From the NCBI RefSeq assembly GCF_007970465.1, contig NZ_CP042429.1:2914001-2978000 (forward strand): a stretch of DNA of 64,000 bases. Reading direction: 5' to 3'. Position 1 is the first letter of the stretch. Each line of letters starts with the position of its first letter. The translations under genes and the position numbers were made by a program. This stretch comes from Corynebacterium nuruki S6-4 (GTDB lineage Bacteria > Actinomycetota > Actinomycetes > Mycobacteriales > Mycobacteriaceae). The notes beneath the pieces were generated by a model. It saw only the letters and a program-made list of their open reading frames with translations. It ran no database searches and was not told where the DNA came from. Below are positions 1 through 11,757 of the stretch, piece by piece.

Positions 1-877
1 CGGAGAACCCCGCCAGCACCGCCTTCTGCACCAGTTCGAAGGAGGCCCGCGAACTCATGACGAGGTAGGTCGCGCGGTCCGGATCCGACTCCGGCACATC
101 ACCGGGGAGCCGGTCGTCCAGCAGCAGTGCCCCGATGACCTTGTCGGCGGCGTTGTGCCGGCCCACATCCTCCCGGATGACCAGCGGGCGGCCGTCCGCG
201 GTGAACGCGCCGGCGGCATGGATACCACCGGTCTTCCGGAAGGCCTTCTGACCGTCCTTCAGCTGTTCGGGCAGGGAGACCACGAGTTCCGCTGTCGGGT
301 GCACCGCGCTCAGCGTGTACCGCTTCTCCTTCATCAGGTCGTCGATCGACGTCGTACCGCACACCCCGCACGCGGAGTTGGTGATGACGTTGCGGATGGG
401 CAGCTGCCGACCGGGCATCTCGCCGACCGGCAGGGTCGGGCAGGACGCCCCGGTGGCGGGCCGCGGTGAGTCGGCGGACGCCGGGACGCCACAGGCCGCC
501 GCGGCGGGGGAGATGCCGCCGGACAGCGCACCGACCTCGGCGACACTGAACCGGTCGGCGGAACGCAGCGCGATATCGAGGGTGTTGTACGTGTTCTCGT
601 TGTTCGGACCGACCGCCCCGGCACAGTAGCGGGCCTCGCGGAGGTCGTCACGGGAGGTGATCAGCCCTTCGGCGTGCAGCAGCCCGTGGACGAGCTCGAT
701 GTCGTGGCCGGGGGTGCGCATCGTCGTGCTGAAGTCCACCCCGTCGATGCGGATCTGCAGCGGCTCCTCGACGGCGAGCGTGTCCGCCCGGGTGTCGGTT
801 TCGACCGCGGGGTGGCCCGGAGACCCGTCCCCGAGCCGGACTTTCGTCACCCGGGCCTTGTCAGTCAGTCGTCCCAC
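1..877 (-). CDS. fdhD: Formate dehydrogenase accessory sulfurtransferase FdhD (3' end cut by window)
   Basis: FdhD passes sulfur from IscS-type desulfurases to the molybdenum cofactor and is needed for active formate dehydrogenase. I translated the minus strand directly: the protein starts at a GTG (877-875) two bases after the fdhF stop codon and runs to the window edge, so its C-terminus is missing. It carries the family motif CGVCG with the sulfur-carrying cysteine region, a conserved REDVGRHNA segment, and a C-terminal SSRASFELVQKA stretch. A poorly conserved insertion precedes CGVCG. The tight spacing to fdhF implies one transcript. The identification is secure. The start is chosen because it is the only one that fits immediately behind fdhF. 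Confidence 0.9.
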   Translation of the reverse strand, partial: MGRLTDKARVTKVRLGDGSPGHPAVETDTRADTLAVEEPLQIRIDGVDFSTTMRTPGHDIELVHGLLHAEGLITSRDDLREARYCAGAVGPNNENTYNTLDIALRSADRFSVAEVGALSGGISPAAAACGVPASADSPRPATGASCPTLPVGEMPGRQLPIRNVITNSACGVCGTTSIDDLMKEKRYTLSAVHPTAELVVSLPEQLKDGQKAFRKTGGIHAAGAFTADGRPLVIREDVGRHNAADKVIGALLLDDRLPGDVPESDPDRATYLVMSSRASFELVQKAVLAGFS

Positions 878-879
878 TG

Positions 880-3261
<2,382 letters not shown>

Positions 3262-3310
3262 AACGATTCAGTAAACCTGCAGGCTGTGACGCTGGTCATA
3301 CGGTGGCGCC

Positions 3311-3649
3311 TCAGCCCTGTTCGGTAATACCGTCCAGTGCGAGGGTCCTGATCTGCTCGAGCCGCTGCGCCGCGGCATCCGAGAGTGCCGCGCTGTCGGC
3401 CGGGCCGTCGGTTGCACTGCCGCCGGCCGCCGCCGCCCGGCCCGCCGCGAGTCCCACGAGGAACGCGGTGACCGGCGCGGCCGGCCGGGAGCGGTGGTGC
3501 GCCACCGCGCTGGTGAGGTCGAGGACGCCCTTGACCTGGGCGCGGGCGGCGTCCTGCGGAAGTCCCAGTTCCTCGGCCACCTGTTCCAGCCAGGCGTGCG
3601 CGGACTGCATCTCTTCGGGACTGTCTTTCCTGTGCTTCTTGTCGCTCAT
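3311..3649 (-). CDS. DUF6457-type small protein of the formate dehydrogenase cluster
   Basis: A 112-residue soluble, Ala-rich protein. Its start MSDKKHRKDSPEEMQSAHAWLEQVAEELG and the following helical segments look like the DUF6457 domain, which in actinobacteria occurs alone beside molybdenum-enzyme genes or fused to a MobA-type protein. That family assignment is from memory of the pattern, not a search. It sits just upstream of fdhF, matching the three-gene fdhF / small protein / fdhD arrangement known from C. glutamicum. The inferred role is in molybdenum cofactor handling for FdhF, but no catalytic motif is visible. Confidence 0.72.
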   Translation of the reverse strand: MSDKKHRKDSPEEMQSAHAWLEQVAEELGLPQDAARAQVKGVLDLTSAVAHHRSRPAAPVTAFLVGLAAGRAAAAGGSATDGPADSAALSDAAAQRLEQIRTLALDGITEQG

Positions 3650-3670
3650 GACCCCAGCCTAGGTCGACGG

Positions 3671-4819
3671 TCAGGAGGCCGTCGCCTCACGGTGGTCGTC
3701 GGGAGCGTAGAGGGCGGCCGCCGCGCCGAGCAGCATCTCGCCGGACTGCGGACCGAAGCTCAACGCCTGCGAGTCGGGGATCGCGAGGATCCGGCGGTGC
3801 TGCCCGGCGGTGGTCTGCGCGACCCCCGGCTTCGACAGCAGTCCGTCGATCCCGCCCGTCGATTCCAGCCCGCCCGACATCATGACCAGCACATCCGGGT
3901 TCATCTTCGCCAGCGCCTCGGCATTCGCCGGGGTCATGTCGGTGATGCCGTTCTCCTTGGCGACATCCGTGCCGCCCAGGGACTCGATGAGAGTCGCCGT
4001 GCCGGAATCCGGTCCGAGAATGTAGAACACCCCGCCGTCACCGCGGGCGTAGAGGAACGCCATGCGCAGTGGCTTACCGCCGTCCGCCGCGCCCGCCAGC
4101 TCACTGACCTTGTCCTTCGCCCTGTCGTATTCGTCGGTGGCGCGGGAGGCGAGTTTCTCGCCCTCGTCCGCCAGACCGAGGACGCCGGCGGTCGTCCGGA
4201 TGTCCTCGCCGATCTTCCCGTCGGTGAATTCCGGGTCCTCCAGCATGACGACCGGGACGCCGGCGTTGCGGATCTGGTCGACGGCGTCGTCCGGACCGAT
4301 GGAGTGGTTGAGCAGCACCAGTGTGGGGTGCAGGTTGAGGACCGCCTCCGCGTTGATCGAGTGACCGCCCTGCGTCACGACGGGGACGTCCTTCAGGCTC
4401 GGTTCCATCGAGGAGACGGAGCGGCCGACGATGTTGTCGCGCAGTCCGAGGCCGGCGACGGTGCGGGAGAGCTCCCCGGAGATATCGAGCGGGACGATCC
4501 GGTCGACACTGTCGACGGTGACGTCACGGCCGTCGGCGTCCGTGACGGAGGTCGGCAGGGACGGGGAGACGTCGTCGGAGACAGGGGAGACGTCGCCGAC
4601 GTAGGGGGCGTAGGACACGCCCTTCGTCGAGGCCGCGGCCGGCAGGCCCGTGTCCGCCGGCAGGTCGTCCATGGCCGCGTCGAATGAGGTCTCGTCCGCG
4701 TCGCCGGCCGATCCGGAGCCGTTCGAGGCGCCCACGCCGCAGGCGGTGAGGGAGCCGCCGCCGACAAGGGCGGCGGCGAGGAGAAGGGAGGGGATGGTAC
4801 GTGACCGACGCAGGCTCAT
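3671..4819 (-). CDS. Heme/iron-type ABC substrate-binding lipoprotein, HmuT-like
   Basis: A 382-residue periplasmic-binding-type lipoprotein. The N-terminus has a signal peptide with lipobox LTAC (Cys27). The mature part has the Fe3+-siderophore/heme-binding fold. His153 in GGHSINAEAV and Tyr257-Ala-Arg259 in LYARGDGGVFY match the His and Tyr-x-Arg arrangement of heme axial ligands in corynebacterial HmuT, so heme is the favoured ligand; a siderophore remains possible. No permease or ATPase gene is adjacent, so it is an orphan binding protein here. A DtxR-like site lies just upstream (4836-4854), which suggests iron repression. It follows the nucleosidase gene by 31 bases on the same strand. 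Confidence 0.85.
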   Translation of the reverse strand: MSLRRSRTIPSLLLAAALVGGGSLTACGVGASNGSGSAGDADETSFDAAMDDLPADTGLPAAASTKGVSYAPYVGDVSPVSDDVSPSLPTSVTDADGRDVTVDSVDRIVPLDISGELSRTVAGLGLRDNIVGRSVSSMEPSLKDVPVVTQGGHSINAEAVLNLHPTLVLLNHSIGPDDAVDQIRNAGVPVVMLEDPEFTDGKIGEDIRTTAGVLGLADEGEKLASRATDEYDRAKDKVSELAGAADGGKPLRMAFLYARGDGGVFYILGPDSGTATLIESLGGTDVAKENGITDMTPANAEALAKMNPDVLVMMSGGLESTGGIDGLLSKPGVAQTTAGQHRRILAIPDSQALSFGPQSGEMLLGAAAALYAPDDHREATAS

Positions 4820-4835
4820 GGCACCAGAATATCAC

Positions 4836-4854
4836 TGAGGTTAGGGATGGCTAA
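4836..4854 (-). promoter_or_regulatory. Candidate DtxR operator upstream of the HmuT-like gene
   Basis: The 19 bases TGAGGTTAGGGATGGCTAA (plus-strand reading) agree with the DtxR consensus at 12-13 of 19 positions, with one half (AGGTTAG) intact. The site straddles the stop codon of the nucleosidase gene and lies 16 bases before the lipoprotein start. That position fits iron-dependent control of an internal promoter. The assignment is by eye only. Confidence 0.5.
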
Positions 4855-5576
4855 TCCGAATGTCCGTCACTGTGTCCACCGTCACCGCGGTCCAGCGCCT
4901 GACGGGTGTGCGCCGCCAGTTCCCTGGCCATCCGCGGCAGTTCATCGCGCCAGCTCTGGCCGGCGGATTCGTCGGCGGCGTCGCTGACGAGCTTCACCAG
5001 CTGCACCGGCACCCCGAACCAGCGGGCGACCCGGGCGACGGCGTAACCCTCCATGTCGACGAGGTCGGCATCCTCGGCCAGCCGCGTCCGCGTCGCGGAA
5101 TCCTCCACGAAGGCGTCGCCGGTGGCGAGGGTCACCCGCGCGCCGGACGCCGCGTCCTGCTCCAGCCCGTCGAGGGTGTCCACATCGGAATGGTCGCCCG
5201 GCAGGTCCGAGTCGAGGTCGATCGGCGGATACTCGTCCGACCCCGTGAACGCGGCCACCGAGGAGTGCGAGAAATCGTGGAGCAGCACCCGGTTGACCCG
5301 GTGCACCCCCGACAGTCCCGGGCGCAGTGCGCCGGCCGTCCCGAGGTTGATGACCGCCCCGGGCAGCCCACCGGCCGCGAGGTAGCGGTGCAGGCAGTCG
5401 GTGAGGGCGAGCGTGGTGTTGATCCGGCCGATGCCGGTGAGTAGCACCGGCAGATCCTCGAACCGGGGGTCACCGGCGGTGAGCTCGGCAGCCTCCCCGG
5501 CCATCGCGATCACCAGCAGCGGGCGTCCGGGGGCGATGGTGCCGTGGTGGAGACGGTAGGGGACGGGGTGGTTCAT
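4851..5576 (-). CDS. PNP/UDP-family nucleosidase or nucleoside phosphorylase
   Basis: A 241-residue protein of the purine/uridine phosphorylase superfamily, resembling 5'-methylthioadenosine/S-adenosylhomocysteine nucleosidase. The glycine-rich stretch LLTGIGRINTTLAL, INLGTAGAL, and the substrate-binding VDMEGYAVARVA followed by VKLVSDAAD are the family signature regions. MTA/SAH or a related nucleoside is the likely substrate, but the exact specificity cannot be read from sequence. The start ATG has a good AGGAG six bases upstream. It follows purF by 13 bases and is probably co-transcribed with it, which places it in purine salvage. Confidence 0.82.
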   Translation of the reverse strand: MNHPVPYRLHHGTIAPGRPLLVIAMAGEAAELTAGDPRFEDLPVLLTGIGRINTTLALTDCLHRYLAAGGLPGAVINLGTAGALRPGLSGVHRVNRVLLHDFSHSSVAAFTGSDEYPPIDLDSDLPGDHSDVDTLDGLEQDAASGARVTLATGDAFVEDSATRTRLAEDADLVDMEGYAVARVARWFGVPVQLVKLVSDAADESAGQSWRDELPRMARELAAHTRQALDRGDGGHSDGHSD

Positions 5577-5589
5577 CGGTACTCCTGTG

Positions 5590-7092
5590 TCAGCTCTCCT
5601 GTGCGGTCGCGACCCAGTCGAGGTACTCCTGGTCGACCGTGCCGGTCACGTACTCGCCCGTGAAGCAGCTCATGTCCAGGCCGTCGAGGTGCTGGTCGGT
5701 CTGACCGTCCATGATCGCGGCCACGAGGTCGTCGACCTCCTGGTAGATGAGGTGGTCGGCGCCCAGCAGCTCACAGATCTCCGGGATCGTCCGACCCGCC
5801 GCGATGAGCTCGGACTCGGTCGGGATGTTGATGCCGTAGACGTGCGGGTGGCGGATGGGCGGGGCGGCGGAGGCGAAGGTCACCTTGCGGGCACCGGCGG
5901 CACGCGCCATCTCGATGATCTGCGAACTCGTGGTACCGCGGACGATCGAGTCGTCGACGAGCAGCACATGCTTGCCGCGGAACTCGGTGGACATCGCGTT
6001 GAGCTTCTGGCGGACCGACTTCTTGCGCACCGCCTGGCCCGGCATGATGAACGTGCGGCCGACATACCGGTTCTTGAAGAACCCCTCGCGGTACTCGATG
6101 TCGAGCACCCGGGCGACCTCCATCGCCGACGGGCGTGCCGAATCGGGGATCGGCATGACCACGTCGACGTCCTCGACCGGCATGTGCTCGGCGATGGTGT
6201 GTGCCAGCCGCTCGCCCATCCGCAGCCGTGAGTCGTAGACGCTGATGCCGTTCATCACCGAGTCCGGGCGGGCGAGATAGACGTACTCGAAGGAGCACGG
6301 CTTGAGTTCCGGGGTCTGCGAGCACTGCCGGGCGTGGAGCTTGCCCTCCGGGGTGATGAACACCGCCTCGCCGGGGGCGAGCTCCCGGACGAGTTCGTAG
6401 TTGCCGTTCTCCAGCACCAGCGACTCGGACGCGACGACCCATTCGTCGTGGGCGTCCGGGTGGTCCGCCAGGAGATCCGGGGTGGGGTGGCGGCGTCCCA
6501 GCACGAGCGGGCGGATGCCGAACGGGTCCCGGAACGCCAGCAGACCGTGGTTCGAGATCAGTGCGACGACGGCGTAGGCGCCCTCGACGCGGTTGTGCGT
6601 GGCCGCCACGGCGTTGAAGATGTCGTCGGGGTCCAGGACATCGTCGGCGGACGGTGCCGTCGTGGTCTGCAGCTCGGCGGCGAGGACGTTGAGCAGCAGT
6701 TCCGTGTCCGAACTCGAGTTGACGTGACGACGGTCGTGGTGGCGCAGCTCGTCGGTGAGCTCACGGGTGTTCGTGAGGTTCCCGTTGTGCACCAGGGTGA
6801 TGCCGTAGGGGGAGTTGACGTAGAACGGCTGGGACTCCTCCTCCACCGAGGCGGCCCCGCGGGTGGCGTAACGCACGTGGCCGAGCCCGGAATTGCCGAG
6901 CAGGGCCCGCATGTCACGGGTCCGCACGACCTCGCGGACCTGGCCGCGGGCGCGGAACAGGTGGAGATGGCCGGAGGATTCGGCGGTGGCCATCCCGGTC
7001 GAATCCTGCCCGCGGTGCTGCAGGAGCAGCAGCGCATCGTAGATATCCTGGTTGACCGGGGTGTTCCCGATCATGCCGACAATGCCGCACAT
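5590..7092 (-). CDS. purF: Amidophosphoribosyltransferase
   Basis: PurF makes 5-phosphoribosylamine from PRPP and glutamine, the first committed step of purine synthesis. The 500-residue protein begins MCGIVGMIG, so Cys2 is the N-terminal glutaminase nucleophile after Met removal. The PRPP-binding loop VLLVDDSIVRGTT and the LLLQHRGQDSTGM segment are present. It is a complete, normal-length enzyme. In this chromosome it is transcribed away from rpsH, sharing a 373-base intergenic region with the ribosomal-protein operon, and it leads the purF-nucleosidase pair. Confidence 0.97.
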   Translation of the reverse strand: MCGIVGMIGNTPVNQDIYDALLLLQHRGQDSTGMATAESSGHLHLFRARGQVREVVRTRDMRALLGNSGLGHVRYATRGAASVEEESQPFYVNSPYGITLVHNGNLTNTRELTDELRHHDRRHVNSSSDTELLLNVLAAELQTTTAPSADDVLDPDDIFNAVAATHNRVEGAYAVVALISNHGLLAFRDPFGIRPLVLGRRHPTPDLLADHPDAHDEWVVASESLVLENGNYELVRELAPGEAVFITPEGKLHARQCSQTPELKPCSFEYVYLARPDSVMNGISVYDSRLRMGERLAHTIAEHMPVEDVDVVMPIPDSARPSAMEVARVLDIEYREGFFKNRYVGRTFIMPGQAVRKKSVRQKLNAMSTEFRGKHVLLVDDSIVRGTTSSQIIEMARAAGARKVTFASAAPPIRHPHVYGINIPTESELIAAGRTIPEICELLGADHLIYQEVDDLVAAIMDGQTDQHLDGLDMSCFTGEYVTGTVDQEYLDWVATAQES

Positions 7093-7465
7093 GGTTTCTC
7101 GGTGGTCCTATCGCTCGCCTGGGTGGCCGGTACGGGACACGAGGTTACGCGGACCACCGGACAGGAACCGATTCGAGGGCGGACCCGGCAGCCGGTTTTG
7201 AGTTTGTTTGCGCTGGTTGCTAGCGTAGAACGGTCTGCCGTCAAGGCAGCAGGAACCACAGTAAACCACTTTGTCGCAGGCCCCCCGCCCTTCATGCGGC
7301 CGTGTGTCCCTGAAAGAGCCTCCCCGGAGGACTCTGACCAGGGTTTTCCAGAGCAGCGAGCAAGCCGGACTACTGAGTCCGGGGAGCGTCACAGTTGCCC
7401 GCGAATGCACGGTGACGCCCGGGTGGGTCGGGAACCGTGACGAGAAAGGCACAAGGTCACTCGCA
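7093..7465 (+). other. Divergent purF / rpsH intergenic region and structured rpsH leader
   Basis: 373 bases without a gene. A plausible plus-strand promoter is TTGTTT (7204-7209), 16 bases, TAGAAC (7226-7231), giving a leader of over 200 nt before rpsH. The leader has several stem-loops: CCTCC/GGAGG around 7320, a perfect 7-bp stem CCGGACT/AGTCCGG with a 4-base loop at 7365-7382, and CACGGT/ACCGTG enclosing 7408-7439. This resembles a cis-acting autoregulatory leader, but no known r-protein motif was identified. The purF side starts at 7093. Confidence 0.5.
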
Positions 7466-7867
7466 ATGACGATGACTGATCCCATCGCGGACATGCTGTC
7501 CCGCGTGCGGAACGCGTCCAACGCGTACCACGACAGCGTGTCCATGCCCTCCTCCAAGATCAAGGCGAACATCGCCGGGATCCTGAAGAAGGAGGGTTAC
7601 ATCGCCGACTTCTCCGTCGAGGACGAGAAGAACGTCGGCAAGAAGCTCACCCTCGAGCTGAAGTACTCGCACTCCCGCGAGCGCTCCATCGCCGGTGTGC
7701 GCCGCGTGTCCAAGCCGGGCCTGCGTGTGTACGCCAAGTCCACCAACCTCCCGAAGGTGCTCGGTGGCCTGGGTGTGGCGATCATCTCCACCTCCCAGGG
7801 TCTGCTGACCGACCGTGAGGCGAGCGAGAAGGGCGTGGGTGGGGAAGTCCTCGCCTACGTCTGGTAG
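7466..7867 (+). CDS. rpsH: 30S ribosomal protein S8
   Basis: A 133-residue S8, starting [17 protein letters not shown] and ending [10 protein letters not shown], with conserved segments [17 protein letters not shown] and [19 protein letters not shown]. The chosen ATG is preceded by AAAGG; reading further upstream only adds leader sequence. It is the first gene of this half of the spc operon: rplN, rplX, rplE and rpsN, which usually precede it, are not here. S8 binds 16S rRNA early in 30S assembly and in other bacteria represses the spc operon. Confidence 0.97.
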   Translation: MTMTDPIADMLSRVRNASNAYHDSVSMPSSKIKANIAGILKKEGYIADFSVEDEKNVGKKLTLELKYSHSRERSIAGVRRVSKPGLRVYAKSTNLPKVLGGLGVAIISTSQGLLTDREASEKGVGGEVLAYVW

Positions 7868-7882
7868 AAGGAGGACGCTAGA

Positions 7883-8419
7883 ATGTCACGAATCGGTAAG
7901 GCCCCCGTGGCCGTCCCGTCCGGCGTCACCGTCACCATCGACGGCCAGAACGTCGAGGTGAAGGGCCCGAAGGGCACCCTCTCCCAGGAGATCCCGGCTC
8001 CCATCGCCGTCGCGCAGCAGGAGAACGAGATCGTCGTCAGCCGTCCTGACGACAACCGCAAGAACCGCTCGCTGCACGGTCTGTCCCGGTCGCTGGTCCA
8101 GAACATGGTCACCGGCGTCACCGAGGGCTACACCATCAAGATGGAGATCTTCGGCGTGGGTTACCGCGTGCAGGCCAAGGGCTCGAACCTCGAGTTCGCC
8201 CTCGGTTACTCGCACCCGGTCCTCATCGAAGCTCCGGAGGGCATCACCTTCGCCGTCGACGGGAACACCAAGTTCTCCATCGCCGGTATCGATAAGCAGC
8301 AGGTCGGACAGATCGCCGCCAACATCCGTCGTCTGCGGAAGGACGACCCCTACAAGGGTAAGGGCATCCGCTACGAGGGCGAGCAGATCCGTCGCAAGGT
8401 CGGAAAGACGGGTAAGTAA
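7883..8419 (+). CDS. rplF: 50S ribosomal protein L6
   Basis: A 178-residue L6 beginning [17 protein letters not shown] and ending with the conserved [21 protein letters not shown]. An AAGGAGG lies upstream of the ATG. It sits 15 bases after rpsH and its stop overlaps the rplR start by one base (TAATG), so the two genes are translationally coupled. Confidence 0.97.
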   Translation: MSRIGKAPVAVPSGVTVTIDGQNVEVKGPKGTLSQEIPAPIAVAQQENEIVVSRPDDNRKNRSLHGLSRSLVQNMVTGVTEGYTIKMEIFGVGYRVQAKGSNLEFALGYSHPVLIEAPEGITFAVDGNTKFSIAGIDKQQVGQIAANIRRLRKDDPYKGKGIRYEGEQIRRKVGKTGK

Positions 8420-8820
8420 TGTCTCAGAGCAACGACAACAAGCGTCTCCCGGTGGGCAAGGACATCTCGACCCGCCGTCGCGTCGCCCGCAACCGCCGTC
8501 ACTACCGCCTGCGCAAGAACATCTCCGGTACCCCGGAGACCCCGCGTCTCGTGGTCCACCGCACGTCGCGCCACATGCACGTCCAGATCATCGACGACGT
8601 CGCCGGCCACACCCTGGCCGCCGCGTCGACGACCGAGCCGGAGATCCGTGCCATGGAGGGCGACAAGAAGGCCCGCGGCGCCCGCATCGGTGCCCTCGTC
8701 GCCGAGCGCGCCAAGGCCGCCGGCATCGAGGCCGTCGTCTTCGACCGTGGTGGCTACCAGTACCACGGCCGCGTCGCCGCGGTCGCCGACGCCGCCCGCG
8801 AAGGTGGTCTGAAGTTCTAA
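8419..8820 (+). CDS. rplR: 50S ribosomal protein L18
   Basis: A 133-residue L18, the 5S rRNA-binding protein. It has the basic N-terminus, the [18 protein letters not shown] segment and the C-terminal [26 protein letters not shown]. The start overlaps the rplF stop by one base. Length is normal for actinobacteria. Confidence 0.97.
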   Translation: MSQSNDNKRLPVGKDISTRRRVARNRRHYRLRKNISGTPETPRLVVHRTSRHMHVQIIDDVAGHTLAAASTTEPEIRAMEGDKKARGARIGALVAERAKAAGIEAVVFDRGGYQYHGRVAAVADAAREGGLKF

Positions 8821-8860
8821 TGCGCAACGACAAGATTTTCACCGACGGAAGGACTGCGTG

Positions 8861-9499
8861 ATGTCGGAACGTGATCGTAACGGCGGACGCACCGCCGAGC
8901 ACGGAAACAACAAGGACAACCGCGACAACCGCGGTCGTCGTGACGACCGCCGCGGCGGCCGTCGCAACCAGGACGACGAGCGCTCGCAGTTCATCGAGCG
9001 CGTCGTCACCATCAACCGCGTGTCCAAGGTCGTCAAGGGTGGTCGTCGCTTCAGCTTCACCGCTCTCGTGATCGTGGGCGACGGCCAGGGCATGGTCGGC
9101 GTGGGCTACGGCAAGGCGAAGGAGGTGCCGGCTGCGATCCAGAAGGGTGCCGAGGAGGCCCGCAAGAACTTCTTCCGCGTCCCGATGATCGCCGGCACCA
9201 TCACCCACCCGGTCCAGGGTGAGGACGCCGCGGGCGTCGTCTGGATGTCCCCGGCCGCCCCCGGTACCGGTGTCATCGCCGGCGGTGCCGCCCGCCCGGT
9301 GCTCGAGTGCGCCGGTGTCCAGGACGTCCTGTCGAAGTCCCTCGGCTCCGACAACGCCATCAACGTCGTCCACGCCACCGTGGCGGCCCTCAAGCAGCTG
9401 GTCCGGCCCGAAGAGGTCGCCGCCCGCCGTGGCAAGACCCTCGAAGAGGTCACCCCGGCCGCGATGCTCCGTGCCCGCGCCGCAGGACAGGGAGCGTAA
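8861..9499 (+). CDS. rpsE: 30S ribosomal protein S5
   Basis: A 212-residue S5 with a highly charged, Arg/Asn/Asp-rich N-terminal extension, then the S5 double-stranded RNA-binding core ([20 protein letters not shown]) and the C-terminal domain. The ATG at 8861 is preferred over the GTG three bases earlier because GGAAGGA ends seven bases before it. S5 contributes to decoding accuracy. It lies 40 bases after rplR. Confidence 0.96.
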   Translation: MSERDRNGGRTAEHGNNKDNRDNRGRRDDRRGGRRNQDDERSQFIERVVTINRVSKVVKGGRRFSFTALVIVGDGQGMVGVGYGKAKEVPAAIQKGAEEARKNFFRVPMIAGTITHPVQGEDAAGVVWMSPAAPGTGVIAGGAARPVLECAGVQDVLSKSLGSDNAINVVHATVAALKQLVRPEEVAARRGKTLEEVTPAAMLRARAAGQGA

Positions 9500-9502
9500 A
9501 CC

Positions 9503-9688
9503 ATGGCACTGAAGATCACCCAGCGCAAGGGCACCGTCAACACCAAGCAGAAGCAGCGCGATTCGCTGCGTTCGCTCGGCCTCAAGCGCATCGGCCAGTC
9601 GGTCGTCCGCGAGGACACTCCGGTGGTCCGCGGCATGGTCAACACCGTGCGCCACATGGTCGAGGTCGAGGAAGTTGCAGGGGAGTAG
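9503..9688 (+). CDS. rpmD: 50S ribosomal protein L30
   Basis: A 61-residue L30 ([13 protein letters not shown]...), with the conserved [17 protein letters not shown] segment. It starts three bases after the rpsE stop codon and precedes rplO, the standard spc-operon order. Confidence 0.96.
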   Translation: MALKITQRKGTVNTKQKQRDSLRSLGLKRIGQSVVREDTPVVRGMVNTVRHMVEVEEVAGE

Positions 9689-9692
9689 GAAC

Positions 9693-10145
9693 ATGAGCGA
9701 ACCCATCAAGCTCCACGACCTGCGGCCGTCCAAGGGCGCCAACACCGCCAAGACCCGTGTGGGTCGTGGTGAGGCGTCCAAGGGTAAGACCGCCGGTCGT
9801 GGTACCAAGGGCACCGGGGCCCGCAAGCAGGTCTCCGCCGCCTTCGAAGGTGGCCAGATGCCGCTGCACATGCGGCTGCCGAAGCTCAAGGGCTTCAAGA
9901 ACCCCGCGAAGGTCGTCTTCCAGGTCGTCAACGTGTCCGACCTGGCCAAGGCCTTCCCGAACGGTGGTGCGGTGTCTGTCGAGGACATCGTCTCCGCCGG
10001 TCTGGTCCGCGCCAAGCAGCCCGTCAAGGTGCTGGGCGACGGCGAGATCTCCGTGGCGCTGAACGTCACCGCGGACAAGTTCTCGAAGTCCGCCACCGCG
10101 AAGATCGAGGCCGCCGGCGGCTCTGTCGCCGAGGCCGGGAAGTAG
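9693..10145 (+). CDS. rplO: 50S ribosomal protein L15
   Basis: A 150-residue L15 starting [40 protein letters not shown], the basic, glycine-rich N-terminal tail typical of L15. The start is chosen because AGGGGAGTAGGA lies directly upstream. It is the last gene before a strong terminator, so the spc operon ends here and secY has its own promoter. Confidence 0.96.
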   Translation: MSEPIKLHDLRPSKGANTAKTRVGRGEASKGKTAGRGTKGTGARKQVSAAFEGGQMPLHMRLPKLKGFKNPAKVVFQVVNVSDLAKAFPNGGAVSVEDIVSAGLVRAKQPVKVLGDGEISVALNVTADKFSKSATAKIEAAGGSVAEAGK

Positions 10146-10180
10146 GACGCCCCGGCCACCGGCCGACCGTCCGGGACCGA

Positions 10181-10217
10181 CCCCCGTTCCGACCATCCGG
10201 TCGGGGCGGGGGTTTTC
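10181..10217 (+). terminator. Rho-independent terminator after rplO
   Basis: A GC-rich inverted repeat of CCCCCG..CCGACC with GGTCGG..CGGGGG around a 4-base loop, followed by TTTT. It lies 35 bases after the rplO stop codon. Confidence 0.8.
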
Positions 10218-10334
10218 CGTGTCAGCCGTGTCGGTCGTGTCAGCCGGGGCCGCCGCGTCCGCCGCGTCCGCCGTGTCGCTGGGCGCCGCGACGACCGATT
10301 TGTCCTGCCGAATCTGTCGCGGAGGGTTAGCCCC

Positions 10335-10343
10335 TGCTATTCT
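10335..10343 (+). promoter_or_regulatory. Candidate extended -10 of the secY promoter
   Basis: TGC-TATTCT (hexamer at 10338-10343) is an extended -10 element 80 bases before secY and downstream of the rplO terminator. No convincing -35 hexamer is visible. Between the terminator and this box the sequence is a low-complexity run of CCGCGTCCG-like repeats. Confidence 0.4.
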
Positions 10344-10422
10344 GTCAGGGTTGTCTGTACCCACCCCCAAGTAGAACCATCGGCGGTCACCCACGACCGG
10401 CCGCCGAGCCAGGAGGCAAAAC

Positions 10423-11757
10423 GTGACCGCCTTGCTATCGGCGTTCCGGGATGCCGATCTGCGCAAGAAGATCCTCTTCACCATCGCGATGATCATCTTG
10501 TTCCGGATCGGTTCGCAGATCCCCACCCCGGGTGTGGACTACGAGGAAATCACCGAACAGGTCCGCAGTCTCACCGAAGACGGACAGACCAGCATGTACT
10601 CGCTGATCAACATGTTCTCCGGTGGTGCGCTGCTGCAGCTGTCGATCTTCGCCATCGGCATCATGCCGTACATCACGGCATCCATCATCGTGCAGCTGCT
10701 GACCGTCGTGATCCCCCGCTTCGAGCAGCTGAAGAAGGAGGGGCAGTCCGGTCAGGCGAAGATGACCGAGTACACCCGCTACCTCACGGTCGCCCTCGCG
10801 CTGCTGCAGTCGGCCGGTATCGTCGCCCTCGCCGACCGCAAGCAGCTGCTCGGCTCCGGCGTCCGGGTGCTCCACGAGGACACCGGCGTGTTCGGCCTGG
10901 TCATGATGGTCGTCATCATGACCGCCGGCGCCGTGCTGGTGATGTGGATGGGCGAGCTCATCACCGACCGCGGTGTGGGCAACGGCATGTCGCTGCTGAT
11001 CTTCGCCGGCATCGCCACCCAGCTGCCGTCGCAGGGGATGAACATCCTGCGCAACTCCGGCGGCTTCGTCTTCGCCGGCGTGATCGTCGCCCTGCTGATC
11101 CTCGTCGTCGGCGTCATCTTCATCGAGCAGGGGCAGCGCCGCGTCCCGGTGCAGTACGCCAAGCGCATGGTCGGCCGCCGCCAGTACGGTGAGACGTCGA
11201 CCTACCTGCCGCTGAAGGTCAACCAGGCCGGCGTGATCCCGGTGATCTTCGCGTCGTCGATGCTCACGGTGCCGATCCTGGTCACCCAGATCATCCAGTC
11301 GGGTGACTCGGCGCAGAACGACAACTGGTGGAACCGGAACGTCATGCGGATCCTCACGGACCCGTCGGACTGGATCTACATCGTCATCTTCGCCCTGCTG
11401 ATCATCTTCTTCTCGTTCTTCTACGTGTCGGTCCAGTACGACCCCTACGACCAGGCCGAGAACATGAAGAAGTACGGTGGATTCATTCCGGGCATCCGCC
11501 CGGGGCGTCCGACCGCCGAGTACCTCGGGTACGTCATGAACCGGCTGCTCATCGTCGGTTCGGTGTACCTGGCGGTCATCGCCATCCTGCCGAACATCGC
11601 CATCCAGCTCGGCCTGTCCACCAACCAGGGTGGGGGCAACGGTATGGGTGCGTTCGGCGGTACCGCTATCCTGATTATGGTCTCGGTCGCACTGACCACG
11701 GTCAAGCAGATCGAGTCCCAGCTCATGCAAGCCAACTACGAAGGATTCCTCAAATGA
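10423..11757 (+). CDS. secY: Protein translocase subunit SecY
   Basis: A 444-residue SecY, the channel-forming subunit of the Sec translocon, with ten predicted membrane helices. It begins (GTG) [36 protein letters not shown], and has the conserved plug region [33 protein letters not shown] and the C-terminal cytoplasmic loops ([15 protein letters not shown]). The GTG start follows AGGAGG by six bases. Its stop overlaps the adk start (ATGA). Confidence 0.97.
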   Translation: MTALLSAFRDADLRKKILFTIAMIILFRIGSQIPTPGVDYEEITEQVRSLTEDGQTSMYSLINMFSGGALLQLSIFAIGIMPYITASIIVQLLTVVIPRFEQLKKEGQSGQAKMTEYTRYLTVALALLQSAGIVALADRKQLLGSGVRVLHEDTGVFGLVMMVVIMTAGAVLVMWMGELITDRGVGNGMSLLIFAGIATQLPSQGMNILRNSGGFVFAGVIVALLILVVGVIFIEQGQRRVPVQYAKRMVGRRQYGETSTYLPLKVNQAGVIPVIFASSMLTVPILVTQIIQSGDSAQNDNWWNRNVMRILTDPSDWIYIVIFALLIIFFSFFYVSVQYDPYDQAENMKKYGGFIPGIRPGRPTAEYLGYVMNRLLIVGSVYLAVIAILPNIAIQLGLSTNQGGGNGMGAFGGTAILIMVSVALTTVKQIESQLMQANYEGFLK

